From Rhizobium terricola (GTDB lineage: Bacteria; Pseudomonadota; Alphaproteobacteria; Rhizobiales; Rhizobiaceae), in NCBI RefSeq assembly GCF_012927355.1, contig NZ_JABBGK010000001.1, forward strand, positions 496,001 to 560,000: 64,000 nucleotides of DNA, written 5' to 3'. Shown piece by piece: positions 1-8,327 of this stretch. The stretch's first letter is position 1; every line of letters begins with the position of its first letter. A program made the position numbers and the translations under genes. The notes below the pieces were generated by a model. The model saw only the letters and a program-made list of their open reading frames with translations, was not told the DNA's origin and did no database searches.

Positions 1-323
1 GTCCGCCAGGCGGCACTCTCAGGCAAGGCATCGTTGGTGCTGTGGGCCTGCGGCGGCATCAGCACGAGGCCGTCCAGGACGATGCCCTGCGCGTCCAGCG
101 CTCCGCCGAACCGGGCGATCGAGCTTTCGTCCGTCATGTCGACCGCGAGCGGGATGTGCCGGGGGTGATGGTTTGCGAGTTCCCGGGCGAGGGCGTCCAG
201 CCGCTCCTGGTTCCGCGCGGCGAGGATCAGTCGCTGTCCGCCCGCCGCCAGCCGCCTGCAGACCGCTCGGCCGATGCCCCCTGTCGCGCCGGTGATCAAG
301 ATCGTCTTCACGTCACCTGTCAT
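1..323 (-). CDS. Short-chain dehydrogenase/reductase, partial (C-terminus outside window)
   Basis: Only the first ~107 residues are present; the gene runs off the left edge. Translation from the ATG at 323 gives a beta strand followed by TGATGGIG, the glycine-rich NAD(P)-binding turn (TGxxxGIG) of classical SDRs, then an R-N pair after the second strand that is common in NADP-preferring members. The catalytic Tyr-x-x-x-Lys lies outside the window, so the substrate cannot be guessed. It is divergent from the EamA transporter gene. Confidence 0.85.
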   Translation of the reverse strand, partial: MTGDVKTILITGATGGIGRAVCRRLAAGGQRLILAARNQERLDALARELANHHPRHIPLAVDMTDESSIARFGGALDAQGIVLDGLVLMPPQAHSTNDALPESAAWR

Positions 324-483
324 TGGCCGTCCCTCGCTTTCGGGTCCGAATGCGCGACTATACGCCTTGCGGCGGCCTCTGCGAAGGCGTGTCGTGGCTG
401 CCTGCGGGGGGTGTCTGTCGGCTTTGCGCGTTCGTTGGCCGTCGTGCTCCAGCGCCTGAAGCCCACTTCGCCGGCCTCCCGCG

Positions 484-500
484 CCGTGATCTTGTCACGG
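484..500. promoter_or_regulatory. Inverted repeat between SDR and EamA genes, candidate operator
   Basis: The sequence CCGTGATCTTGTCACGG is a perfect 6-bp dyad with a 5-nt spacer, inside the 259-bp divergent region. A TATAAT hexamer lies 35 nt further on (535-540), upstream of the EamA start at 583. Operator function is inference; no regulator gene is adjacent in the window. Confidence 0.3.
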
Positions 501-582
501 TGGCAATTCTGATCTTGCTGTTGTTGTATGTGTGTATAATTTCTCCCTCATTGATCTATCTCTTTTGAAGGCGCTCACACGT

Positions 583-1530
583 ATGGCGGCACCCAAGACC
601 GGAACCGGCATTGGCCTTGCCATCGTCTGCCTCGCCATTCTCGGCATCATGCCGGTCCTGTCGAACAGCCGGCCGGCGGATTTCTCTGCCCTCGGTTTCG
701 CCTTCTGGCTCTCTGTCTGGGAGACCGTCTTTGCCATTCCCCTCGTCGCGCATGAAAGGCGAAACGGGACATCGCGGCTGCTTTCGGTCGAGGCCGGCAC
801 GGCGTCCCGACGCCGGGCGCTGGCCGTGGTGGTGGTCACCGGGGCGATGTTCGGGCTCTCGACCTTCCTCTACGTCTTCGGCATCGAAAGGGCGGGTGCG
901 GTCAGTGCGGCGATTGCCATGCAGGCCTACCCGGTCTTTGCCATCCTGTGGGAAAGCCTCTTCCTCAAGCGGCGAAAGTCCATGGTCGAGCTGTTGCTTA
1001 CGGCTGTCCTGATGGTCGCACTCTATTATCTGGGGACAGGCGGCACCTGGCGGATCGACGGTTTCTCTCCGTGGTTTCTGCTTGCACTCGGCGTCCCGTT
1101 CCTGTGGAGCGTCGCCCACGTGATCATCCGGGAAGAGCTGGGCCGCACGCCCGTGACGCCGGCCGAGGTAACGCTGCTGCGCGTCGCCGTCTCGACCGTC
1201 TTCCTCGGCGGCGTAGTCGCAATCGTCGACCCGCAGCAGTTTGCCGCCGGTCTCGTGCGCGGCGATTTTCTGCTCTTCGGTATGGCGATGGGGCTCGTCT
1301 ATTACCTTGAGCTGATCGTCTGGTTCTACGCCATCCGCCATATCGACGTGTCGCTCGCAAGCTCGATCACGACGCCCTGGCCGGCGTTGACCATGGTCCT
1401 GTCGGCGATCTTCCTCGGCGACAGGGTCGAACCCTATCAGATCGCCGCCTTCATTCTGATCGCCGGATGTATCTATGGGTTGATGATTGCCGGATTGCGG
1501 AAATCGAGCATGGGGAAGCTGCCGGCCTAG
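583..1530 (+). CDS. EamA/DMT-family transporter
   Basis: A 315-residue, very hydrophobic protein with about ten predicted membrane segments in two repeated halves, the arrangement of the EamA (drug/metabolite transporter) family. The conserved end of the second repeat is visible as a run with SSITTPWPALTMVLSAIFLGD. The ATG at 583 is preferred over one at 532 because the first hydrophobic segment begins soon after it and GAAGG lies upstream. Substrate cannot be predicted. The BenE gene follows on the same strand after 93 bp. Confidence 0.8.
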   Translation: MAAPKTGTGIGLAIVCLAILGIMPVLSNSRPADFSALGFAFWLSVWETVFAIPLVAHERRNGTSRLLSVEAGTASRRRALAVVVVTGAMFGLSTFLYVFGIERAGAVSAAIAMQAYPVFAILWESLFLKRRKSMVELLLTAVLMVALYYLGTGGTWRIDGFSPWFLLALGVPFLWSVAHVIIREELGRTPVTPAEVTLLRVAVSTVFLGGVVAIVDPQQFAAGLVRGDFLLFGMAMGLVYYLELIVWFYAIRHIDVSLASSITTPWPALTMVLSAIFLGDRVEPYQIAAFILIAGCIYGLMIAGLRKSSMGKLPA

Positions 1531-1623
1531 CCTGGCGTACCCGACCGGGCCCGGACGGCCTTGCCAAACTTACGCGGCCTGTTGAAGGTGCCGCTTCCCA
1601 TTCATCGATTGCCGAGTCCTGCG

Positions 1624-2802
1624 ATGTTCAAAGACCTTTCCGCTCAAAGCCTTTTCATGGGCGTGCTCACCGCCTTCGTCGGCTTCGCCAGTTCCTTCGC
1701 CGTCGTGCTGCAAGGCTTGAAGGGGGTCGGGGCGACCGATTATGAGGCAGCCTCGGGCCTTATGGCGCTGTCGGTGTCGATGGGGCTGTGTGCCATCGTG
1801 CTGAGTGCCTGGACGAAATTGCCGGTGTCGATCGCCTGGTCGACGCCCGGCGCGGCGCTGCTGGCGACGGCCGGCACGGTGGAGGGCGGCTTTGCCGCGG
1901 CCGTCGGCGCCTTTCTCGTCTGCGCCGTGCTGATCGTGATCGCCGGTCTCTTCAAGCCGCTCGGTAGGGCGGTCGCGGCCATCCCGGCGCCGCTCGCCAA
2001 TGCCATGCTGTCGGGCGTGATCCTCGGCCTGTGTTTCGCCCCGTTCAAGGCGATCGCCTTCGATCCGAAGCTTGGCCTGCCGATCCTCGTCGCCTGGGCG
2101 GCGGTGCTGGCGTTCAAGCGGCTCTATGCGGTTCCGGCGGCGCTTGCCGCCTTCGTGATCGTGATGGTGTTCGGCGTCAAACTGCCGGACGGGGCAATGG
2201 CAAGCTGGGCCGCGTCGCTCGCGCCGCCGATGGAACTGGTCGCGCCGACCTTCACGCTGCCGGCGCTTGTGTCGATCGCGCTGCCGCTCTTCATCGTCAC
2301 CATGGCATCGCAGAACATTCCCGGCATCGCGGTCCTGAAGGTCAACCATTACGATCCCAATCCCGGCCCGCTGTTTGCCGTGACGGGTGTCTTTTCGCTC
2401 CTGTCGGCGCCGTTCGGCGGCCATGCCGTCAACCTTGCGGCGATTACGGCGGCGATGTGCGCGGGCGAGGACGCCCATCCCGACCGCAACAAGCGCTATT
2501 GGGCGGCGATCATCGCCGGCGTCGGCTATGTCATCCTCGGTCTTGCCGCAGGCGCCGTCACCGCCTTCGTGTCGCTCGCGCCGCCGATCCTCATCCAGGC
2601 CGTGGCGGGACTTGCGCTGATCGGCGCCTTTTCCGGCTCGGCCGTCGCCGCCTTCAAGGAGCCCGAGACGCGTGAGGCCGCCGCCGTCACCTTCCTGATC
2701 ACGGCCTCCGGCGTCTCCTTCGCCGGAATTTCCGGCGCCTTCTGGGGGCTGGTCGCCGGCGGATTGATGCTTGGATTGTTGCGGCTCTCACGCAGGGGGT
2801 GA
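1624..2802 (+). CDS. BenE-family (benzoate/H+ symporter-like) inner-membrane transporter
   Basis: 392 residues, around eleven hydrophobic segments. The N-terminal half carries the family pattern of a first helix ending in FASSFAVVLQGL and a following SIAWSTPGAALLATAG stretch, and the centre has TMASQNIPGIAVLK and the FGGHAVNLAAITAA run typical of BenE/YdcO proteins. Family members are proposed proton symporters of benzoate or related compounds, but no aromatic catabolic gene is nearby, so the substrate is open. ATG 1624 was chosen because upstream in-frame sequence is not hydrophobic or conserved-looking. Confidence 0.85.
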   Translation: MFKDLSAQSLFMGVLTAFVGFASSFAVVLQGLKGVGATDYEAASGLMALSVSMGLCAIVLSAWTKLPVSIAWSTPGAALLATAGTVEGGFAAAVGAFLVCAVLIVIAGLFKPLGRAVAAIPAPLANAMLSGVILGLCFAPFKAIAFDPKLGLPILVAWAAVLAFKRLYAVPAALAAFVIVMVFGVKLPDGAMASWAASLAPPMELVAPTFTLPALVSIALPLFIVTMASQNIPGIAVLKVNHYDPNPGPLFAVTGVFSLLSAPFGGHAVNLAAITAAMCAGEDAHPDRNKRYWAAIIAGVGYVILGLAAGAVTAFVSLAPPILIQAVAGLALIGAFSGSAVAAFKEPETREAAAVTFLITASGVSFAGISGAFWGLVAGGLMLGLLRLSRRG

Positions 2803-2840
2803 GCTCTCGATTTTTGCGCGTCTCCGTGCTTTGATCGGGC

Positions 2841-3113
2841 ATGGAGTTCGAATTCGATCCGGCCAAGAGCGAGGCGAACAGAGCGAAACACGGAATCGAT
2901 TTCGTGGCGGCGCAGGAATTGTGGCGTGCGGGAAACGGGTTGACTGTCGACGCCCGCTCGCAGGACGAGGTCCGATATGGTATTGTCGGTCTCATCAAAG
3001 GCAAATTCTGGATGGGATACTTCACGCTCCGGCATAACAAGATCCGGATCATTTCCGTTCGCAGGGCCAGGAAGGCGGAGAGTCAGTATTATGAAGACCA
3101 TAACAGCGGCTGA
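2841..3113 (+). CDS. brnT: BrnT-family type II toxin
   Basis: A 90-residue protein opening with FDPAKSEANRAKHGIDF, the characteristic F-x-D-x-x-K-x-x-x-N-x-x-K-H-G-I-x-F start of BrnT ribonuclease toxins, and ending with IRIISVRRARKAESQYYE, the conserved basic C-terminal strand. BrnT proteins have a RelE-like fold and inhibit translation by RNA cleavage. The gene precedes its antitoxin, as is usual for BrnTA, and overlaps it by 23 nt. The pair sits alone between BenE and leuA, consistent with an acquired module. Confidence 0.88.
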   Translation: MEFEFDPAKSEANRAKHGIDFVAAQELWRAGNGLTVDARSQDEVRYGIVGLIKGKFWMGYFTLRHNKIRIISVRRARKAESQYYEDHNSG

Positions 3114-3339
3114 GCTCGACGAAAAATTCGACAACGGGGAAGACGTCAGCGAATATTTCGATTGGGCCAATGCGCGGCGTATCAATTGGGAGCACGAACT
3201 GGTCGAGCTCGAATTGCAGAAAGAGGAGCTGTCTGCGCTCGACGCGGAGGCCGTTCGTTTGAACACCTCGCGGCATAAGCTGGTATCCCTATGGATTCGC
3301 GAACGCCTCAAACAGTCTCCGAAGTCCGCCGCCGAATAA
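3091..3339 (+). CDS. brnA: BrnA/CopG-like antitoxin of the BrnT toxin
   Basis: 82 residues from the ATG at 3091, which lies inside the end of brnT in another frame. The N-terminal half (ELDEKFDNGEDVSEYFDW) is the acidic toxin-wrapping type and the C-terminal half (ALDAEAVRLNTSRHKLVSLW) resembles a ribbon-helix-helix DNA-binding segment. This family neutralises BrnT and represses its own promoter. Overlap with the toxin gene suggests coupled translation. Whether to call it BrnA or generic CopG antitoxin is a matter of family boundaries. Confidence 0.8.
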   Translation: MKTITAAELDEKFDNGEDVSEYFDWANARRINWEHELVELELQKEELSALDAEAVRLNTSRHKLVSLWIRERLKQSPKSAAE

Positions 3340-3655
3340 CGGACTTGCGCGATCGGTCGTCGCGCGTTATCTGTTTGCCATCATGACACGTTTCGGCTCG
3401 ACCATTGCTGCGACCCTGAAGACCGCCCGCCCGGCGGCCGGTGTTGTCGCGTCGGTGCCAAACTCGCTTCTTCTTAGCCTTATCCGCGGTTGCCGGGTCC
3501 TTTGAGGAGCGCCCGGCGGCCGGATAGCCGCATGGCTCAGCTCCTCGAAGCAAATCCCGTAGACTGATACTATTTGGCCGACCGAAGGCCAGCATTTGCC
3601 GTCGCCATGGCGCCATTGATGCGCTAAGAGCCGGGCAGGTGCGGAAGAGGAAGAG
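3340..3655 (+). promoter_or_regulatory. leuA upstream leader region with possible attenuator
   Basis: This 316-bp gap has no ordinary gene. It contains a reading frame rich in CTT leucine codons (3383-3505) whose stop codon starts one arm of a paired structure: GAGGAGC at 3504-3510 can pair with GCTCCTC at 3540-3546, enclosing an inner hairpin GCGGC (3516-3520)/GCCGC (3527-3531). GCCGGG at 3492-3497 can alternatively pair with CCCGGC at 3512-3517, which would compete with that inner hairpin. A further TGGCC/GGCCA hairpin lies near 3575-3592. No strong U-tract is present, so termination is uncertain. Confidence 0.35.
3383..3505 (+). CDS. Possible leucine-rich leader peptide of leuA
   Basis: An in-frame ATG at 3383 gives 40 residues ending SLLLSLIRGCRVL, with three consecutive CTT codons and a fourth after one Ser. 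A shorter product could start at GTG 3455. Neither start has a convincing Shine-Dalgarno, which is the main weakness. Leader peptides with regulatory leucine codons before leuA are known in several proteobacteria; a link here is inferred from the codon run, the position and the competing stem structures over its stop codon. Confidence 0.35.
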   Translation: MTRFGSTIAATLKTARPAAGVVASVPNSLLLSLIRGCRVL

Positions 3656-5383
3656 ATGAACGACATGAGCATGAAATCCGGAACCGGCATTGTGGGCATG
3701 CCCGAGGCGGCGATGAAGTATCGCCCCTATCCGCAAATCGACATCAAGGACCGCACCTGGCCGTCGAAGACCATCACCAAGGCGCCGATCTGGTGTTCGG
3801 TCGACCTGCGCGACGGCAACCAGTCGCTGGTCAATCCGATGGGCCACGACCGCAAGGCCCGCATGTTTCAGCTGCTGCTCGACATGGGCTTCAAGGAAAT
3901 CGAGATCGGTTTCCCGTCCGCTTCGCAGACCGATTTCGACTTCGCGCGCTGGTGCGTGGAGGAGGGCGGCGTGCCCGCCGACGTGTCGCTGCAGGTTCTG
4001 GTCCAGTGCCGGCCTGAGCTGATCACCCGTACCTTCGAGGCACTGGAAGGCGCACACCGTCCGATCATCCATTTCTACAATTCCACCAGTGAATTGCAGC
4101 GCCGCGTCGTGTTCGGCAAGGATGTACCGGGCATCAAGCAGATCGCCGTCGATGCGGCCAAGATGATCACCGACATGGCGGCCAAGGCCGGCGGCGGTTT
4201 CCGCTTCGAGTATTCGCCGGAAAGCTTCACCGGTACGGAGCTGGAGGTGGCGCTGGAGATTTCCAACGCGGTCATCGACATCATCAAGCCGACGCCGGAC
4301 AACAAGCTGATCCTCAACCTGCCGTCGACGGTCGAGATGGCGACGCCGAACATCTATGCCGACCAGATCGAATGGATGTGCCGCAACATCAACAACCGTG
4401 AGAACGTCATCGTCTCCTTGCATCCGCACAACGACCGCGGTACCGGCATCGCCGCGACCGAGCTCGGCCTGATGGCCGGCGCCGACCGCGTCGAGGGTAC
4501 GTTGTTCGGCAACGGCGAGCGCACCGGCAATGTCGACATCGTCACGCTGGCCCTCAACATGTTCACGCAAGGCGTTGATCCGGAACTGGATTGCTCCGAC
4601 ATCGAGCGGATCAAGGCGGTCTACGAATATTCCAACGAGATGACCATTCCGGAGCGCCATCCTTACGTCGGCGAACTGGTGTACACGGCGTTTTCCGGCT
4701 CGCACCAGGACGCGATCAACAAGGGTATGAAGGCGATCCGCAAGGCGAATTCCCCGGTTTGGGAAGTGCCGTACCTGCCGATCGATCCGCAGGACGTCGG
4801 CCGGACCTACGAGGCGATCATCCGCATCAACTCGCAGTCGGGCAAGGGCGGCATTGCCTACATCCTGCAGGAGGATTACGGCATCAACCTGCCGCGCAAC
4901 CTGCAGGTCGAGTTCCGCGAGGACATCCAGCGGATCACCGACGAGGAAGGCGTGGAGCTGCCGTCGAAGCGCATCTATGAGCGCTTCATCGAGCGCTACG
5001 TGACCCAGCCCGGCGCACGGCTGAAGTTCGTCGATCACCACACCTATCCGGCCGGCTCGGACCAGAAGGGCGTGCGGATCGTGGCGGCCGAGATCACCGA
5101 TGGCGGCGAACTCAAGCGTATCGAGGGCAAGGGCACCGGCCCGATCGACGGCTTCATCAACGCGTTGTCGACCTATCTCGGCACCGAGCTGTCGGTCGCC
5201 GACTACTCCGAGCATTCGCTGCAGCACGGTTCGAACGCGTCGGCGATCGCCTATGTCGAGGTCGAGCACAAGGGTGGCAAGCTGTTCGGCGCCGGGATCA
5301 ACAGCAACATCGTCTCGGCTTCGCTGGAGGCGATCGTCTCCGCCGCGAACCGGGTGCTCGAAGACCGCGCGAAGAAGGCCTGA
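3656..5383 (+). CDS. leuA: 2-isopropylmalate synthase (long form)
   Basis: 575 residues; condenses acetyl-CoA with 2-oxoisovalerate, the committed step of leucine synthesis. DLRDGNQS at residues 50-57 is the metal- and substrate-binding start of the DRE-TIM metallolyase barrel, and HPHND at 256-260 supplies the HxH metal ligands. The C-terminal ~130 residues fit the LeuA regulatory domain that binds leucine (PIDGFINALSTYLG region). Length matches the longer actinobacterial/fungal-type LeuA rather than the ~520-residue enterobacterial form. GGAAGAGG before ATG 3656 supports the start. A hydrolase gene follows 3 bp later. Confidence 0.95.
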   Translation: MNDMSMKSGTGIVGMPEAAMKYRPYPQIDIKDRTWPSKTITKAPIWCSVDLRDGNQSLVNPMGHDRKARMFQLLLDMGFKEIEIGFPSASQTDFDFARWCVEEGGVPADVSLQVLVQCRPELITRTFEALEGAHRPIIHFYNSTSELQRRVVFGKDVPGIKQIAVDAAKMITDMAAKAGGGFRFEYSPESFTGTELEVALEISNAVIDIIKPTPDNKLILNLPSTVEMATPNIYADQIEWMCRNINNRENVIVSLHPHNDRGTGIAATELGLMAGADRVEGTLFGNGERTGNVDIVTLALNMFTQGVDPELDCSDIERIKAVYEYSNEMTIPERHPYVGELVYTAFSGSHQDAINKGMKAIRKANSPVWEVPYLPIDPQDVGRTYEAIIRINSQSGKGGIAYILQEDYGINLPRNLQVEFREDIQRITDEEGVELPSKRIYERFIERYVTQPGARLKFVDHHTYPAGSDQKGVRIVAAEITDGGELKRIEGKGTGPIDGFINALSTYLGTELSVADYSEHSLQHGSNASAIAYVEVEHKGGKLFGAGINSNIVSASLEAIVSAANRVLEDRAKKA

Positions 5384-5386
5384 ACC

Positions 5387-6160
5387 ATGGCGCTCCACGC
5401 GGTCGCGATCGGAGATGTGAGAAAGACACCACCGCTCGTGCTCCTGCACGGCTTCGGCGGCGGGGCCTTCATTTGGCAGAAGGTCATGGCGGGGCTGGGC
5501 GCCGGCCGCCCGGTCATCGCCTATGACATGCCGGGGCATGCGGGTTCGCTCGATGCCGACGGTATCGGCAGCGCCAGCAAGATGGCGAAGGCGATCCGCA
5601 ACGATCTCGACCTGCGTGGGGTCACGGCCTTCCACGTCGCCGGCCATTCGCTCGGCGGCGCGACGGCCGCGCTTCTTGCACTCAAGGATCCAAGGCGGGT
5701 TCTCAGCGCAACGCTGCTTGCCCCCGGGGGTATCGGATCGGCGATCAACCACCGGGTGCTTGCCCATTATGCCCGGGCGGAGACGCATATCGACCTTGTC
5801 CGGGCGCTCGAGGTCATGAGCGGGTTCAATGCCAGGCTGCCGGAGGAGATGGTCGAGGAGATGCTGCGGCTTCGGCAGATGCCGGGATCGCGCGATGCGC
5901 TCGACAGGATCTTCGATGCGATCACCTATGTCGCTTCGACCGGCGAGCGGCTGCAGGGCGAACTGCCGCTCAAGGCGCTGGCCAACCTGACCATGCCGAT
6001 CCGCGTCGTCTGGGGGATGGAGGACTGCGTGTTGCCGGCGGGACAGGCAGACCGGCTTCCGGCCAACATGGCACTGACCCGGATCGCCAATGCCGGCCAC
6101 ATGCTGGTGGACGAATGCCCCGAGGCGGTCGCGAGCCTGCTCCGCGAAATGACGGCCTAG
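5387..6160 (+). CDS. Alpha/beta-fold hydrolase, probably co-transcribed with leuA
   Basis: 257 residues. HGFGGG at 21-26 forms the oxyanion region, GHSLGG at 86-91 the nucleophile elbow (Ser88), WGMED the acid turn and NAGHML the catalytic histidine, so the triad is complete. Family members are esterases or C-C hydrolases, and the sequence also resembles lipoyl-free acetoin dehydrogenase E2 hydrolase-like proteins. The gene begins 3 bp after the leuA stop codon and ends at a strong hairpin, indicating a leuA-hydrolase transcript. Substrate is unknown. Confidence 0.85.
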   Translation: MALHAVAIGDVRKTPPLVLLHGFGGGAFIWQKVMAGLGAGRPVIAYDMPGHAGSLDADGIGSASKMAKAIRNDLDLRGVTAFHVAGHSLGGATAALLALKDPRRVLSATLLAPGGIGSAINHRVLAHYARAETHIDLVRALEVMSGFNARLPEEMVEEMLRLRQMPGSRDALDRIFDAITYVASTGERLQGELPLKALANLTMPIRVVWGMEDCVLPAGQADRLPANMALTRIANAGHMLVDECPEAVASLLREMTA

Positions 6161-6201
6161 ACGGCTGGACCAAGGGTCGCCAAAGGCATTCAAAATGCTT
6201 C

Positions 6202-6232
6202 GGCCGGCGGGTGCGTCATGCATCCGCCGGCC
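6202..6232 (+). terminator. Strong hairpin ending the leuA-hydrolase transcript, possibly bidirectional
   Basis: GGCCGGCGG (6202-6210) pairs perfectly with CCGCCGGCC (6224-6232); the stem continues inward by four pairs around a GTCAT loop and is followed by TTCTTC. It lies between convergent genes, only 18 bp from the ppk2 stop codon, so it may serve both strands. Confidence 0.7.
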
Positions 6233-6250
6233 TTCTTCATGGCAGAATCT

Positions 6251-7351
6251 TCAGTTCGTTCCGAAGACGTATTCGCCGCGTTCGTGGATGGTGTTGGCTC
6301 GACCGACCAGGAGGCTGTCGACCCTTCCGATCCGCTCGGGATCCTTGCCGGTATAGGGCAGGGAGTGGAGCACGTAGCGCATGGCGTTCAGCCGGGCCCG
6401 CTTCTTGTCGTCCGATTTGATGACCAGCCAGGGCGAATCCGCCGTATCGGTGTGGAAGAACATGGCTTCCTTGGCCCGCGTATAGTCGTCCCACTTGTCG
6501 AGCGACGCGAGGTCGACGGGCGAGAGCTTCCATTGCTTGAGCGGGTGTACCTTGCGCTCCTTGAAACGGCGGCGCTGTTCGTCCTGGCTCACCGAGAACC
6601 AGAACTTGATGAGATGGATGCCGCTGCGCACGAGATTGCGCTCGAACTCAGGCGCCTGTCGCAGGAATTCCCGGTACTCCTCGTCGGAGCAGAAACCCAT
6701 GACCCGTTCGACGCCGGCGCGGTTGTACCAGCTGCGATCGAAGAGCACGATCTCGCCCCGCGTCGGCAGGTGTTCGACATAGCGCTGGAAATACCACTGG
6801 CCGCGCTCGACTTCACTCGGCTTTTCGAGCGCGACGACACGGGCGCCACGGGGATTGAGATGTTCCATGAAACGCTTGATGGCGCCGCCCTTGCCGGCCG
6901 CATCGCGTCCCTCGAACAGGATGATGATGCGCTGGTTCGCTTCCTTCACCCAGGACTGAAGCTTGAGCAATTCGGTCTGGAGAACGAACTTCTCGTGTTC
7001 GTAGTCGCGCCGAAGCATCTTGTACTTGAACGGATAGCCGCCGTCCCGCCAATCATCGGCGAGCTCGTCGCTGCTGATGCGGGGGTGGCCCGACGGCTTG
7101 GGCAGGCCGAGCTGCTTGCGCAGGCGGCTCGCGTCGTCCGGGGAGGCGCCGTCTATGATCGCCTCGATCCCGGCCTTGATTTCACCGTCGCCGCCGGCTC
7201 CCAAAGCGATCTCCGTCATGGCGGACAGCTCGGCTTCCTGGGCGGCCGCGCTGCGTTCCTCGGCAAGGCCGGATTCCACGGCCGGGGGGAGGGCAGTGAC
7301 GACATTTCCGTCGATCGGGGTTGCGTTCTTTTCTGCGTCCTGGTGCGCCAT
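6251..7351 (-). CDS. ppk2: Polyphosphate kinase 2 (PPK2 family)
   Basis: 366 residues. Uses polyphosphate to phosphorylate nucleotides (GDP/ADP, or the reverse). The core has the PPK2 Walker A FEGRDAAGKGG, the Walker-B-like DRSWYNRAG with catalytic Asp and Arg, and a lid region ending KERKVHPLKQWKLSP. The ~100-residue N-terminal extension is Ala/Glu-rich and probably disordered. ATG 7351 has GAGAGGAGAA immediately upstream, better than a farther in-frame ATG at 7504. A FixK/Fnr-like box lies 153 bp upstream. One-domain PPK2 cannot be assigned to nucleotide class from reading alone. Confidence 0.93.
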   Translation of the reverse strand: MAHQDAEKNATPIDGNVVTALPPAVESGLAEERSAAAQEAELSAMTEIALGAGGDGEIKAGIEAIIDGASPDDASRLRKQLGLPKPSGHPRISSDELADDWRDGGYPFKYKMLRRDYEHEKFVLQTELLKLQSWVKEANQRIIILFEGRDAAGKGGAIKRFMEHLNPRGARVVALEKPSEVERGQWYFQRYVEHLPTRGEIVLFDRSWYNRAGVERVMGFCSDEEYREFLRQAPEFERNLVRSGIHLIKFWFSVSQDEQRRRFKERKVHPLKQWKLSPVDLASLDKWDDYTRAKEAMFFHTDTADSPWLVIKSDDKKRARLNAMRYVLHSLPYTGKDPERIGRVDSLLVGRANTIHERGEYVFGTN

Positions 7352-7658
7352 GGTTCTCCTCTCGCATTGTCCTGATATCTGTTGGTCCTGTCCGGCGCTC
7401 GTCACAGAAGACAAGGGCCGGCAAAACGAAGCCGCTCGCACCGACGTTCCGCCTGCGAACTGCATCTCGACGAACATTAGGCGCTTCGAATGACCACGCG
7501 GCATTGACTTGGATCAAGATTTTCAAGGCTTGCCGGCGGGGTGTCCGGCGGGTCTCACGCTAACCCGGCGGTGGGGGCAAACCCTCGAAAAGGCTAGTTG
7601 AATTTCCTCGGGCGTGCTTTTAATCAATCGACTGATCAGGGTTCGGGAGGGTGGTTTC
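7352..7658. promoter_or_regulatory. Divergent control region between ppk2 and the TetR gene
   Basis: 307 bp without a gene. It holds the FixK/Fnr-like box at 7504-7517 roughly in the middle, the ppk2 Shine-Dalgarno at its left end and GGGAGGGTGG before the TetR start at its right end. No other recognised element was seen. Confidence 0.5.
7504..7517. promoter_or_regulatory. FixK/Fnr-type binding site
   Basis: TTGACTTGGATCAA matches the rhizobial FixK/Fnr anaerobox TTGAY-N4-ATCAA at every defined base. It is 153 bp upstream of the ppk2 start and 142 bp upstream of the TetR start, so either gene could be the target. The match is direct; oxygen control is inferred. Confidence 0.5.
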
Positions 7659-8327
7659 ATGGCCAGGCAGGTATCGGGTGCTGCGGCGACGCGGGCGTCG
7701 CTGGTCTCTGCCGCGCTCGAGCTCTTCGGCAACCATGGCTATGACGCGGTCTCGACCCGCCAGATCGCCGACCATGCGGCCGCCAATATCGGCAGCATTG
7801 CCTATCACTTCGGTGGCAAACCGGGCCTGCGCAATGCCTGCGTCGAATATGTGATCGAGGTCATCGTCGAGGCGCTGGGACCCGGTTTCAGCCAGCCCCT
7901 GCCACCCCATCTCAAGCCCGACGAAGCGTTGAACCTTCTCGAGGGCATGATCGGCACCCTGATCCGCATCGGTTCGACCCGGCCCGACGCCGACCAGATC
8001 TCCAATTTCATGACGCGGGAACTGGTGATGCCGGGCGAGGTCGACGGGCTGCTCTATGACCGCATGGCGCAACCCCTGCATGACCGCTTCTGCCAGCTGT
8101 TCGCCATAGCCGTCGGCCGGCCGGACAACGTCGCCGGGCTGGAGCTGACGGTGTTTTCGCTGCTCGGCCAGTCGGTGTTCTTCCGGATCTGCAAGCCGGT
8201 CGTGGTCAAACGGATGGGGTGGAAGGGCTTTGGGCTCTGCGAGGCGCAGGCGGCGATCGCGGTGTTTTCCGACAATCTGAGGGCGATCGTCGCCTATCAC
8301 CGGTCGCGAAATGGGCCTGGCGGCTAG
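7659..8327 (+). CDS. TetR/AcrR-family transcriptional regulator (CerR-like C-terminus)
   Basis: 222 residues. The N-terminal ~50 residues form a TetR helix-turn-helix (AALELFGNHGYDAVSTRQIADHA, followed by NIGSIAYHFGGKPGL, the recognition helix and start of helix 4). The C-terminal ligand domain resembles the CerR/DUF1956 group often linked to efflux genes, but no pump is adjacent here. Start ATG 7659 follows GGGAGGGTGG. Its stop codon overlaps the stop codon of the convergent phosphoesterase gene by 4 nt. Confidence 0.88.
   Translation: MARQVSGAAATRASLVSAALELFGNHGYDAVSTRQIADHAAANIGSIAYHFGGKPGLRNACVEYVIEVIVEALGPGFSQPLPPHLKPDEALNLLEGMIGTLIRIGSTRPDADQISNFMTRELVMPGEVDGLLYDRMAQPLHDRFCQLFAIAVGRPDNVAGLELTVFSLLGQSVFFRICKPVVVKRMGWKGFGLCEAQAAIAVFSDNLRAIVAYHRSRNGPGG

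Noticed and set aside
1467..1745. 92-codon plus-strand frame bridging EamA and BenE
   Set aside because: Out of frame with both transporters and overlapping their ends; no ribosome site or motif.
3308..6223. Very long open frame (971 codons) on the minus strand over leuA
   Set aside because: It is opposite leuA and the hydrolase gene, both complete with catalytic motifs. Its product is Arg/His/Asp-rich without family motifs, as expected for an antisense frame in G+C-rich DNA.
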